Positions 27,100-35,817 of a DNA stretch of 64,000 bases are shown piece by piece (the first letter of the stretch is position 1; each line of letters begins with the position of its first letter). The notes beneath the pieces are model-generated. The model was not told where the DNA came from and searched no databases. It saw nothing but the letters and a program-made list of their open reading frames with translations. The DNA comes from Chitinophagales bacterium (GTDB taxonomy: Bacteria > Bacteroidota > Bacteroidia > Chitinophagales > UBA2359). The position numbers and the translations under genes are program-made. Where the stretch lies: contig JAEUUX010000164.1 of NCBI GenBank assembly GCA_016787295.1, positions 87,302 through 151,301 of the forward strand, written 5' to 3'.

Positions 27100-30000
27100 A
27101 TGAAAAAACAGGTCATACCATTTTTTTTACTGTGGGCAATGCTGTTTGTTGCCCAATTTGCTCATGCCCAGTATGGTAATGAGTGGATTAATTATTCCAA
27201 AACTTATTACAAATTTAAAGTAGCTGCCGATGGAGTTTATCGTATTCCATTTAGCACTATACAAAATGCAGGCTTGAGTAGTCAAGTTGCATCGGGTTTT
27301 AAGTTGTTTCACAAGGGCGTAGAAGTCCCCATCTACACCACCACTAACGGAACATTGAGTAATAGTGATTATATTGAGTTCTTTGGTGAAAAAAATACAG
27401 GCGCTTATGACACGCAACTGTATGAACAAGCAGAGTGGCAATTGAACAAATATGTGAGTATGTTCTCCGACACTATCTCTTATTTTTTGGTATGGGACAA
27501 TACCACAATTGGCAAACGTTATGTTAACCAAGCCAACAATGTGAGCAATCCTCCTGCCGCCGAAACTTTTTTTATGCACACCCTCACCAATGCCTATCGC
27601 AATGTTCACATTGCTGGTAATCCTTTCCGTTTGGGAGGTGCCAACCATTGGTTCGCCGACTTTGAAGACGGTGAAGGTTTTGGGTCTACGGATATTAATG
27701 CAGGGACATCTTTGGAAATCAATATGCCCACCAGTGGCAGGTATTCGGGACCAGGGGCAACTGCTGCCAATTTGACCATTCGAGCTGCGGGCAGAAGCCA
27801 AGAAATTGGTATTATCAATGAACACCACATCAATATAGCAGTTAATGATGTGGTATATGTAAATACTACTTATGATGGTTATGAAAATACAGAATACAAT
27901 ACAGAAGTATTTTTAAGCGATATTACCAACAACAATACTTTGGTGACTTTTACATCGGTGGGAGATATCGCCAACGATGAAAAAAACACTGTGGCGTATG
28001 CTTCCTTAACCTATCCGCGCAATTTTGACTTTGGAGGGGCTAACCGCTTTCGCTTTAAGTTAGCCAACAGCCAGCAAAAATACCTCGAAATTACCAATTT
28101 CGCAGGCGGAACAGCGCCCGTTTTGTATGATTTGACCAACAATTTGCGCTTAGTGCCTGTGGTTGATAATGGAGTATATAAGTTTTTATTGCCACAAGGA
28201 CTTAATCCAAGCGCTCCACGCGACTTATATCTATTTTCGACCGACACGCCTTGTGCAATAGGTTGTTCTTTTCCTGTGTGTAATCCAACACAATGTTACT
28301 TTTTTACCGTTCCAACTTTAACTGCGACACAATTTACCAACTATGCCGCAGCAGCTAACCAAGGAAACTATATCATTATCACGCACCGCAGTTTGCGACA
28401 AGGCGGCACCGATTGGGTGCAGGAATATGCCAACTACCGCGAATCGGCTGCGGGTGGTAACTACAATGTTATGATAGCAAATATCGATGACCTATATGAC
28501 CAATTTGCAGCAGGTATTCCCAAACACCCACTTTCTATCCGAAAATTTTTGGACTATGCCATAGATAACTGGAACATAGACCCGCGTTTTGTATTCCTTA
28601 TTGGTAAATCGGTGAGCTATAACAATTTTGCAGGCTTCTACTATAATGCCAATTTGGTACCTACCTTTGGTTTTACACCTTCAGATAATATGTTATCTGT
28701 CGAGGGAGTTGGTTCTTATCTTCCGCGCATAGCCACAGGACGTTTAAGTGCTGTATCAGCTAATCAAGTACGAGATTACTATGAAAAAATGTTGGAATAT
28801 GAAACCGAAGTGCCTTGCACGCGCGAAGCACGCGAATGGATGAAAAACGTTTTACACATATCCGCTGCCAAAACCAATTCTGAACACGAAGATTTTACCC
28901 AAATTTTGGCAGACTTTGGAGCTACCATATCGGGTCCTCAATATGGTGGTAATGTTACCAATTTTGATTATTGTGCTGGATTTTGTGATGCTATTCCAAC
29001 CCAAACTGATTTTCCAGAATTCGAAACAGCTTTTAATAATGGAGCATCTTTGGTTACTTTATTTGGACATGCAGTTGGGTCGACGGCATGGTATTTTCCT
29101 AATATGCACGAAAATCCTTCTGATTTCAGTAACTATGGTAAATATCCTTTTATTATTTCTAATTCTTGTTTTGTAGGCAATGTACATCAATATAGTTTTT
29201 CAGATCCTAACAATTCTTTGGCTGAAAAATATGTTTTGGCAGATGGTTTGGGATCTATTGGTTATTTAGCGACGGTTTTCTTTGGTATTCCAAGTTATCT
29301 CAACGAATTTTCTGGTACACTTTATAACCATCTTTCGGTTACTGACTATGGACAACCTATAGGTAGTTCTTTTGTGGAGGTGTTAAACGACTTATATAAT
29401 AACAATATCAATGATCCTAACTATTTAGGCACAAAAGTTACCGCCGAAGAATTTACCTTTGTAGGTGACCCTGCTGTTGTTTTAGCGGGTTCGTTTGCTA
29501 ATCCTGAGTTTATTGTCGAAAACAATGGCACAACCACCGATGTACAAGTATTCAACCATGATACAGGTGCCCCTATTGTTGGCAACAACTTGCCTGCGGG
29601 CGTTAATTCGATAGACATCGTTGTACATGTTTCTAATATCGGTCAAATCCTTGATGGCAATCTTTCTATCCGCATCGACCGCCAATTGAACGGAGGTACT
29701 GCACAAATTGCTGCCCAACAATTGGTGGCAAACCCCACATCAGAAGGAACATATACCTTTACCATTGCGATAAATCCTGCTTCTTTCACCGGTTTAAACA
29801 CCTTTACAGTGGTGATTGATGCCTTGAATCAATATATTGAAGACTGCGAAGACAATAACCAAGTGAGTCTAAACCTCAATGTGCAAGACCCCAATTGCGC
29901 AGGTTTGCCACAACCCCAATTTAGTGTTCCCTCTACCTTCTGTGTTGGTGACCCATCTGTGACCCTAACTTCTAACATTGGAGGTACTGTGTTTAGTGGT

Positions 30001-32508
30001 GATGGTGTTTCAGGTAATGCCTTCACACCCAGCACACCCGGTACCAAAACCATTGTTGCTACTTACACTGATAGCAATACGGGTTGTGTAGTAACCAATG
30101 CGGTCACTGTGACTGTCAATGCCATTCCAAGTGCCGCCTTTACTGCTAACGCATTGAGTACTTGTGTGGGTAATACCGTAACATTAACGCCTACCAACTT
30201 CAACCAAAACTATGCCTATAATTGGGGATTGTCGGGTGGTGTTGGTTCGGGCAACAACCAAAATTATAATGTGGTTTGGAATACACCGGGTATAAAAAAT
30301 GTGACTTTGGTGGTGGTTAATGGTGATTGTCAAACAGAACAAACTGTCCAAATCAACGTGCAAGCACCTTTGGCAACCCCCAATGTATCTTGTGCCAATA
30401 CAACCCTTAATAGTGTAACATTTGGCTGGAATGCTATTAGTGGCGCTACCTCTTACCAAATTTACACCAATGGCAATCTTTCACAAACTACCAACAATAC
30501 CAGCTATACCGTATCAGGATTGGCAACAGGCGAAGATGTAAGCATTACTGTAGTAGCAGTAGGAACCGGTATTTGTGGTAATAGCCCTGCTTCAGCACCA
30601 CAAACATGTTCGGCACAAGATTGTTCGCCTTTGACCTTGAGCATTCCTCAATTAGAAAACCAGACTACTTTTTGTAGTGATGATAATATTGTTTCATTAA
30701 CATCATCACAAAATGGTGGTGTGATAACAGTTAATGGCGTTACTACTAATATCCTAAATCCGAGTTTGTTAAGTACCACACAACCTACTACGGTTACGAT
30801 TAGTTATGTAGAAGGTGCTTGTGATTACCAAGAGTCGTACAGTGTGGTGGTTAATTCCGCTCCAAACGCACAAGTTACTGGGTCATCACAAGTTTGTCCT
30901 GGCGGTTCAATTGTACTTTCGGCGGGCGATTTCGAATCTTATCAGTGGAGCAATGGTGCAACAACACCAACCATTACGGTCACCACAGCAGGAACGTATA
31001 GCGTAACTGTTACAAACGATGTAGGATGTTCGGACAATGCCGCCAAAACCATTACCACAGCTCCCGAACCAACTTTGGACGTAACATCAGGCAATGGTGG
31101 TACACAAATTTGTGCAGGTAGTTCTTTGACTCTTTCTGCTACAGATGGCTTCAGCAATTATAATTGGAGTGGTGCGGCAGGTGTTGGTTCGACCATTACT
31201 ATCTTTGGTGCTGGAACATATACCGTTACAGCCACCGACATAATTGGCTGCCAATGGTCAGAAAGTATCACCATTACCAGCTCAAGCGTACAACAACCTG
31301 TTATTACTTTGAATGGACAAACAGCTAACCCTGCTATTTGTGGTGGTTCTACCAATCTCTTAGATGCAGGTTCGGGCTATGCTTCATATAGCTGGAGCAA
31401 CGGCGACCAAACCCAAACCAGCACCATAAGCCAAGCGGGTGTTTATACGGTTACGGTAACAAACGGAGCAGGTTGTAATGCAGTAGCAGCTTTTGAAGTA
31501 ACAAACGCCACTGTTAGCGCACCCAGCCTTACTGCAACTGCCACCGAAATTTGTAATGACCCTTCAACGATTACTGCCCAAGCAGGATACGAAGCCTATA
31601 GCTGGAGCAATGGCGGAGCAACCAATACCATCACGGTCACCGAAGCAGGTGTATATACCGTGACAGTTACACAAGCAGGTTGCCAAGCCACTCAAAGCAT
31701 CGTTATCACTACCTCTGCACAGTCGTTGCCATTAGCCGCTTTTGTGCTAACATCTGAACCTACTGTTTGTTCGGGTGCCAGTATATTTTTGGACAATCAG
31801 TCCGAAAATGCCGAAAGTTACCTATGGACTGTTACCAATACCACAACCAATAGTACCCAAACAAGTACGGAGGCAGAACCTTCGTTCAGCCTAACCGAAG
31901 AGGGTAGCTATAGTATTACTTTGCAAGTTGATGCCGTTTGTGGCAGCAGTACAGATAGCGAACAACTTTCTACAGCCGTTACGGTTGCCAATGCACCTAG
32001 CATCGATGTAACTGCTAATCTAACAACCCTTTGTCCGGGCGAAGAAGTAGAACTGACCGCACAAGCTTCAACTGGTGCTACGCTATTGTGGTTTGTCAAC
32101 AACCAAGCCACCGACAATACCGCCAGCACTTTTGTACATAGTCCTTTGCAAACAACTGTATATACAGTTCGTGCAATGAACAGCATTGGTTGTATGGCAA
32201 CAGACTCGGTGCAGGTGACCATTGATACCGCTTGTGAATTGCCCAACGCCATTACTCCAAATGGAGATAACTATAACGAAAATTGGCGCATTCCGTTGGC
32301 TTATACCGACCCTAACCTCAAAGTAGAAATCTTTAACCGTTGGGGACAGCTCATCTGGAATACGACTGCCTATAATAATGATACAGACGCATTTAAAGGT
32401 AAAAACAACAATGGCGACGAAGTGGCAGAAGGTACATACTATTATGTTATCACGCCTTCGACCAGCGCCAGAGAGGTATTAAGCGGACACATTACTGTAT
32501 TGCGATAA
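27100..32508 (+). CDS. Giant C25-family cysteine peptidase (gingipain/PorU-like) with T9SS type B sorting domain
   Basis: The 1802-residue protein has a signal peptide (1-23, ending AHA). A PorU/gingipain-type N-terminal region follows (YYKFKVAADGVYRIPFSTIQNAG). The C25 caspase-like fold carries the catalytic pair H657 in LFGHAVGS and C690 in SNSCFVGN; the 33-residue spacing equals that of gingipain R (H211/C244). Residues about 810-1700 are immunoglobulin/PKD-like repeats with recurring YxWSNG...TYTVTVT strands, one fibronectin-III-like. The end, PNAITPNGDNYNENWRI to GHITVLR, is a gliding-motility/type B T9SS sorting domain. It could be a secreted protease or a PorU2-type sortase; I favour a C25 protein of the PorU2-like group because of the N-terminal region. 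A PorP/SprF gene follows, the usual partner of type B cargo. Confidence 0.85.
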   Translation: MKKQVIPFFLLWAMLFVAQFAHAQYGNEWINYSKTYYKFKVAADGVYRIPFSTIQNAGLSSQVASGFKLFHKGVEVPIYTTTNGTLSNSDYIEFFGEKNTGAYDTQLYEQAEWQLNKYVSMFSDTISYFLVWDNTTIGKRYVNQANNVSNPPAAETFFMHTLTNAYRNVHIAGNPFRLGGANHWFADFEDGEGFGSTDINAGTSLEINMPTSGRYSGPGATAANLTIRAAGRSQEIGIINEHHINIAVNDVVYVNTTYDGYENTEYNTEVFLSDITNNNTLVTFTSVGDIANDEKNTVAYASLTYPRNFDFGGANRFRFKLANSQQKYLEITNFAGGTAPVLYDLTNNLRLVPVVDNGVYKFLLPQGLNPSAPRDLYLFSTDTPCAIGCSFPVCNPTQCYFFTVPTLTATQFTNYAAAANQGNYIIITHRSLRQGGTDWVQEYANYRESAAGGNYNVMIANIDDLYDQFAAGIPKHPLSIRKFLDYAIDNWNIDPRFVFLIGKSVSYNNFAGFYYNANLVPTFGFTPSDNMLSVEGVGSYLPRIATGRLSAVSANQVRDYYEKMLEYETEVPCTREAREWMKNVLHISAAKTNSEHEDFTQILADFGATISGPQYGGNVTNFDYCAGFCDAIPTQTDFPEFETAFNNGASLVTLFGHAVGSTAWYFPNMHENPSDFSNYGKYPFIISNSCFVGNVHQYSFSDPNNSLAEKYVLADGLGSIGYLATVFFGIPSYLNEFSGTLYNHLSVTDYGQPIGSSFVEVLNDLYNNNINDPNYLGTKVTAEEFTFVGDPAVVLAGSFANPEFIVENNGTTTDVQVFNHDTGAPIVGNNLPAGVNSIDIVVHVSNIGQILDGNLSIRIDRQLNGGTAQIAAQQLVANPTSEGTYTFTIAINPASFTGLNTFTVVIDALNQYIEDCEDNNQVSLNLNVQDPNCAGLPQPQFSVPSTFCVGDPSVTLTSNIGGTVFSGDGVSGNAFTPSTPGTKTIVATYTDSNTGCVVTNAVTVTVNAIPSAAFTANALSTCVGNTVTLTPTNFNQNYAYNWGLSGGVGSGNNQNYNVVWNTPGIKNVTLVVVNGDCQTEQTVQINVQAPLATPNVSCANTTLNSVTFGWNAISGATSYQIYTNGNLSQTTNNTSYTVSGLATGEDVSITVVAVGTGICGNSPASAPQTCSAQDCSPLTLSIPQLENQTTFCSDDNIVSLTSSQNGGVITVNGVTTNILNPSLLSTTQPTTVTISYVEGACDYQESYSVVVNSAPNAQVTGSSQVCPGGSIVLSAGDFESYQWSNGATTPTITVTTAGTYSVTVTNDVGCSDNAAKTITTAPEPTLDVTSGNGGTQICAGSSLTLSATDGFSNYNWSGAAGVGSTITIFGAGTYTVTATDIIGCQWSESITITSSSVQQPVITLNGQTANPAICGGSTNLLDAGSGYASYSWSNGDQTQTSTISQAGVYTVTVTNGAGCNAVAAFEVTNATVSAPSLTATATEICNDPSTITAQAGYEAYSWSNGGATNTITVTEAGVYTVTVTQAGCQATQSIVITTSAQSLPLAAFVLTSEPTVCSGASIFLDNQSENAESYLWTVTNTTTNSTQTSTEAEPSFSLTEEGSYSITLQVDAVCGSSTDSEQLSTAVTVANAPSIDVTANLTTLCPGEEVELTAQASTGATLLWFVNNQATDNTASTFVHSPLQTTVYTVRAMNSIGCMATDSVQVTIDTACELPNAITPNGDNYNENWRIPLAYTDPNLKVEIFNRWGQLIWNTTAYNNDTDAFKGKNNNGDEVAEGTYYYVITPSTSAREVLSGHITVLR

Positions 32509-32519
32509 AAAAACTATTG

Positions 32520-32556
32520 TTTGGGTAAACGTCCCTTCTAAAAGCGTTTACCCAAA
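32520..32556 (+). terminator. Hairpin between the C25 peptidase and PorP/SprF genes
   Basis: TTTGGGTAAACG (32520-32531) pairs with CGTTTACCCAAA (32545-32556), a 12-bp stem with a 13-nt loop followed by TATTCTTGTTTTAATTTT. It may end or attenuate transcription before the PorP/SprF gene 45 bp on. Confidence 0.7.
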
Positions 32557-32600
32557 TATTCTTGTTTTAATTTTCTTATTATTATCATTTATTTATCTCC

Positions 32601-33515
32601 ATGAAAAAATTATTCCTTTTAATAGCTTTGGTAGGAACTCTGACAAATATTGCCAAAGCACAGCAAATCCACCAATTGAGCCAATACATGCTCAACGATT
32701 TTGCATATAATCCTGCTGTTGCGGGAAGTAACGATAAATTTATTACTAAATTTATTTTTCGCAAACAATGGACAGGTGTCGAAGGCTCACCCACAACAGG
32801 TGTTTTAAGCGTACATGGCAACCTAAGCCCCGAAAAGAAAATCGGTTTGGGAGCTATCCTCTATTCTGATGTGACAGGACCCACGCGCCGTAGCGGTATA
32901 CAACTGGCGTATGCCTACCACCTACCTATTAGCCTCGACCGCACCACTTATTTAGGTATGGGACTTAGTGCCAGCATTATGCAATATGGCATTAAATTCG
33001 ACGAACTGATCTTGCAACAAAACGACGACCCGCAAATTGGTAGTGCGGCTGCTACAAAAATTGGTGCCGATGCCAACTTGGGCTTATACCTCAAAAACCC
33101 CAACTATTGGGTCGGAGTTTCGGCAAATCAATTGTTTGCCAGCAAATTCAAATTTGACGGCAATACCGAAAATATCCAAAATGCCCGTCACATCTATTTG
33201 ACAGGAGGCTACCGCTATTTGGTGAACGACAATTTTGCTTTGACACCTGCTTTGCTTGCCAAATTTGTGAAAGCCAACCGTCCGCAAGCGGAAATCAATT
33301 TACGTGGCGCTTATATCGATACCAATAATAGCAACGAATACTGGTTAGGTGTGGCTTATCGTACCGAAGACGCTGTGAGTATTCTAGCTGGTCTCGACTT
33401 GGGAATGGGTTTCAATTTTGCATACAGTTATGACATTACGACCTCAAAATTGAACACTGTTAGCAATGGTTCACACGAAATTTCGTTGGGATACAATTTT
33501 GCTATTGTTAAATAA
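32601..33515 (+). CDS. PorP/SprF family type IX secretion outer-membrane protein
   Basis: The 304-residue protein has a signal peptide (1-20, ending AKA) and the PorP/SprF start QQIHQLSQYMLNDFAYNPAVAGS. Alternating beta strands follow to the terminal EISLGYNFAIVK. PorP/SprF proteins form outer-membrane barrels that hold type B T9SS cargo on the cell surface, and their genes usually sit right after the gene for the protein they serve. Here the cargo is the 1802-residue C25 protein 92 bp upstream. Many paralogues per genome are normal, so this is likely a dedicated partner and not the core PorP. Confidence 0.92.
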   Translation: MKKLFLLIALVGTLTNIAKAQQIHQLSQYMLNDFAYNPAVAGSNDKFITKFIFRKQWTGVEGSPTTGVLSVHGNLSPEKKIGLGAILYSDVTGPTRRSGIQLAYAYHLPISLDRTTYLGMGLSASIMQYGIKFDELILQQNDDPQIGSAAATKIGADANLGLYLKNPNYWVGVSANQLFASKFKFDGNTENIQNARHIYLTGGYRYLVNDNFALTPALLAKFVKANRPQAEINLRGAYIDTNNSNEYWLGVAYRTEDAVSILAGLDLGMGFNFAYSYDITTSKLNTVSNGSHEISLGYNFAIVK

Positions 33516-33554
33516 GCAACTGTTGTCAACCTAATGTAACAATAGAACTATTCG

Positions 33555-33601
33555 AAACAAGAATCCGTAGCATTCTCAAAAGATGCTACGGATTCTTGTT
33601 T
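33555..33601 (+). terminator. Strong rho-independent terminator after the PorP/SprF gene
   Basis: The arms at 33555-33573 and 33583-33601 are perfect 19-bp inverted repeats (core GAATCCGTAGCAT) with a 9-nt loop and a T run. Transcription from the convergent lipoprotein gene could also use it. Confidence 0.93.
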
Positions 33602-33647
33602 TTGCGCTATGGCGCTGATAAATTAGGAAATATCGGTTAAAAATAAT

Positions 33648-34058
33648 TCATCGTTCTTTGACAAGTGTTGTTTGGCATATTTCAAAAACATTATCTTTAA
33701 AGACCACTTTGTAGGAAAAAACCAAACTATCTTTTTGAGCATACCAAATTCCGTCTCCTTGTCCTTCAAGAGACATATCTCCCAGAAATTTTTGATAAGG
33801 AATGGTAAAACTTGAATCTGTGAGCATTTTCGCCGATAAATTAATTTTCGGAGAATCAAATCCTCCTATACCGTCAATAAAAAAATGTCGTTTATTCGAG
33901 CTTTTGTTTATTTTTGCATTATACCGAAAACTTTCACCATCAACAACAATATCGGTGCCTATATAGGTGCCTACTGTTGGAGTAGTTATTTTTTGGAATA
34001 TAGCACAACCCATAGTTGTCCAAAGCGCAATAACAAGTAAGAAAAATATTGTTTTCAT
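33648..34058 (-). CDS. Predicted lipoprotein of unknown function
   Basis: The 136-residue protein has a short signal sequence (MKTIFFLLVIALWTTMGCAIF) with a lipobox-like TMGC, so cleavage before C18 and lipid attachment are likely. The mature part is rich in beta strands (VGTYIGTDIVVDG, GDGIWYAQKDSLVFSYKV) and reads like a small lipocalin-like or DUF barrel, with no recognised family. It is downstream of the GH3-like gene on the same strand (34-bp gap), so the two may be cotranscribed. Confidence 0.75.
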   Translation of the reverse strand: MKTIFFLLVIALWTTMGCAIFQKITTPTVGTYIGTDIVVDGESFRYNAKINKSSNKRHFFIDGIGGFDSPKINLSAKMLTDSSFTIPYQKFLGDMSLEGQGDGIWYAQKDSLVFSYKVVFKDNVFEICQTTLVKER

Positions 34059-34092
34059 TATGTATTTTAAAGGTTTTGCGTTGTATAAAATA

Positions 34093-35619
34093 CTATAATT
34101 TATCCGCTTCTTTCCAGATTGTCAATATCTGCTCGAGAAATTGGCGGTCATTGGATAGACGTGGTACTTTATTTTGTCCGCCTAATTTGTTTTTTTGTCG
34201 CAACCATTGCTCAAAAATATTCGACGGTACAGCCCGAACTGTTGGCATACGCATAGCAATATCTTTGAATCGTTTGGCTTCATAGTCCGAGTTGATTTGC
34301 TGTAAGGCATAATCCAAATCGGTAGCAAATTGTTCCATATCTTTGGGTTCTTGCTCAAAAGCAATTAGCCATTCATGTGCGCCATTTTGTGTGTCATCGA
34401 AATAACATGGTGCTACGGTATAATCGCGCACGGCTACTTGATGTTTTTTGGCTACTTGTGCCAACGCTTGGTCTGTGTTGTCGACCATCACTTCCTCGCC
34501 AAAAGCATTGATATAGTGTTTTGTTCTACCTGTCACCTTAATTCTATACGGACACAAAGTCGTAAATTGTATGGTATCGCCGAGCATATAGCGCCACAAT
34601 CCGCTGGTATTGGAAATGACTAAGGCATAGTTCACGCCCATTTCTACTTCGTGTAATTGCAAAGTGCGTGGGTTGGGAGCATTGATTTCGCTCATTGGCA
34701 AAAATTCATAGTAAATATCATGGTTCACCAACAGCAACATATCTTCGCGCTGCGGTTGATCTTGTATGCCAAAAAAACCTTCAGAGGCATTGTAGGTTTG
34801 CCAATATTGCACTTTTTCGGACGGAAATAATTGCTCAAATTGCTGTCTGTAAGGTGCAAAACTCACGCCACCATGCAAATACAATTCAAAGTCGCGCCAC
34901 ACCTCAGACATATTTTCGGCTTTTGTATTGGTGATAATGCGGCGCAACAACACCAACAACCAAGTAGGCACGCCTGCCATTTGTGTGATTTTTTGGCGAA
35001 TGACCAAATTAGCGGTGCGTTCCAATTTCTCCTCCCAATTGGGCAACAAAGCAATATCGACGCTGGGTGTGCGCAAATATCGCCCGATTGAAGGCATATT
35101 GTGGCTCAAAATTGCCGACAAATCGCCATACATTGCTTTTTGATTCAGCGGATTCAACTGGCTGCTACCACCAACAACCACTCCTTTGCCCTCAAACAAT
35201 TGGCTTTGTGGGTTAGCGGTGATGTACAAAGTCAAAATGTCGGAACTTGCCTTAAAATGGTTTTCATACAATTGGCGCGTGCTTATCGGAATATATTTAC
35301 TTTTGTCTGCTGTTGTTCCCGACGATTTGGCAAAGTATCTTATGTCGCTATGCCACAACACATTTTGTTGCCCATCAAAAATAGGCTGAATAAATGTTTT
35401 CAGACTTTCGTAATCCTGTAAAGGCACCATTTGGGCAAACTGTTCGGGTTTTTTTAGGCTGTTGAAATGGTATGTTTTGCCAAAATTGGTGTTACGAGCC
35501 GCATAACACAAATACGTCCACAAATGTTGTTGACAAGGGATAGGGCGATGTATCCACTGCTGCACTTTGGGCAAGCGGGAACGAAAATGGTAGTTTAAAG
35601 CACGAGCCGCTAATTGCAT
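34093..35619 (-). CDS. GH3 auxin-responsive promoter family protein (acyl-adenylate/amido synthetase-like)
   Basis: About 508 residues from an ATG at 35619 (MQLAARALNYHFRSRLP). The open frame extends further upstream to 35754, but that part is an implausible intergenic extension. The ATP/AMP-binding motif FAKSSGTTADKSKYIPIS, the YNASEGFFGIQ block and YxLVISNTSGLWRYMLGDTIQF are typical of the GH3 fold of the ANL superfamily. Plant GH3 enzymes adenylate plant hormones and conjugate them to amino acids. Bacterial homologues are common in Bacteroidota, but their substrate is unknown. A TATCTTTG motif on the minus strand at 35639-35646, 20 bp before the start, fits a -7 box. Confidence 0.88.
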   Translation of the reverse strand: MQLAARALNYHFRSRLPKVQQWIHRPIPCQQHLWTYLCYAARNTNFGKTYHFNSLKKPEQFAQMVPLQDYESLKTFIQPIFDGQQNVLWHSDIRYFAKSSGTTADKSKYIPISTRQLYENHFKASSDILTLYITANPQSQLFEGKGVVVGGSSQLNPLNQKAMYGDLSAILSHNMPSIGRYLRTPSVDIALLPNWEEKLERTANLVIRQKITQMAGVPTWLLVLLRRIITNTKAENMSEVWRDFELYLHGGVSFAPYRQQFEQLFPSEKVQYWQTYNASEGFFGIQDQPQREDMLLLVNHDIYYEFLPMSEINAPNPRTLQLHEVEMGVNYALVISNTSGLWRYMLGDTIQFTTLCPYRIKVTGRTKHYINAFGEEVMVDNTDQALAQVAKKHQVAVRDYTVAPCYFDDTQNGAHEWLIAFEQEPKDMEQFATDLDYALQQINSDYEAKRFKDIAMRMPTVRAVPSNIFEQWLRQKNKLGGQNKVPRLSNDRQFLEQILTIWKEADKL

Positions 35620-35638
35620 ATACCTCAATTTTTGGGGA

Positions 35639-35646
35639 CAAAGATA
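35639..35646 (-). promoter_or_regulatory. -7 promoter motif for the GH3-like gene
   Basis: On the minus strand this reads TATCTTTG, 20 bp upstream of the ATG at 35619, giving a very short leader. No clear TTTG box at the expected distance. Confidence 0.45.
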
Positions 35647-35678
35647 CGACAATAGCTGGCATTTTGAGTCATTGTGAC

Positions 35679-35707
35679 TTTGGTTTGCTAAAAATATTGT
35701 ACCTTTG
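35679..35707 (+). promoter_or_regulatory. Bacteroidota-type promoter for the BatD-BatE fusion gene
   Basis: TTTG (35679-35682) and TACCTTTG (35700-35707) are 17 bp apart on the plus strand. The preferred start codon at 35818 lies 110 bp further on. Confidence 0.6.
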
Positions 35708-35817
35708 TGGCATATTTGGCGCTTTGAGGCGTTTTTTAAAATCAAAACAACCACTAATTCATCGCCAAATTGTTTTTTGCATTGTTTGATTTTGTTTTTT
35801 TGCTTATTTTATTGACT

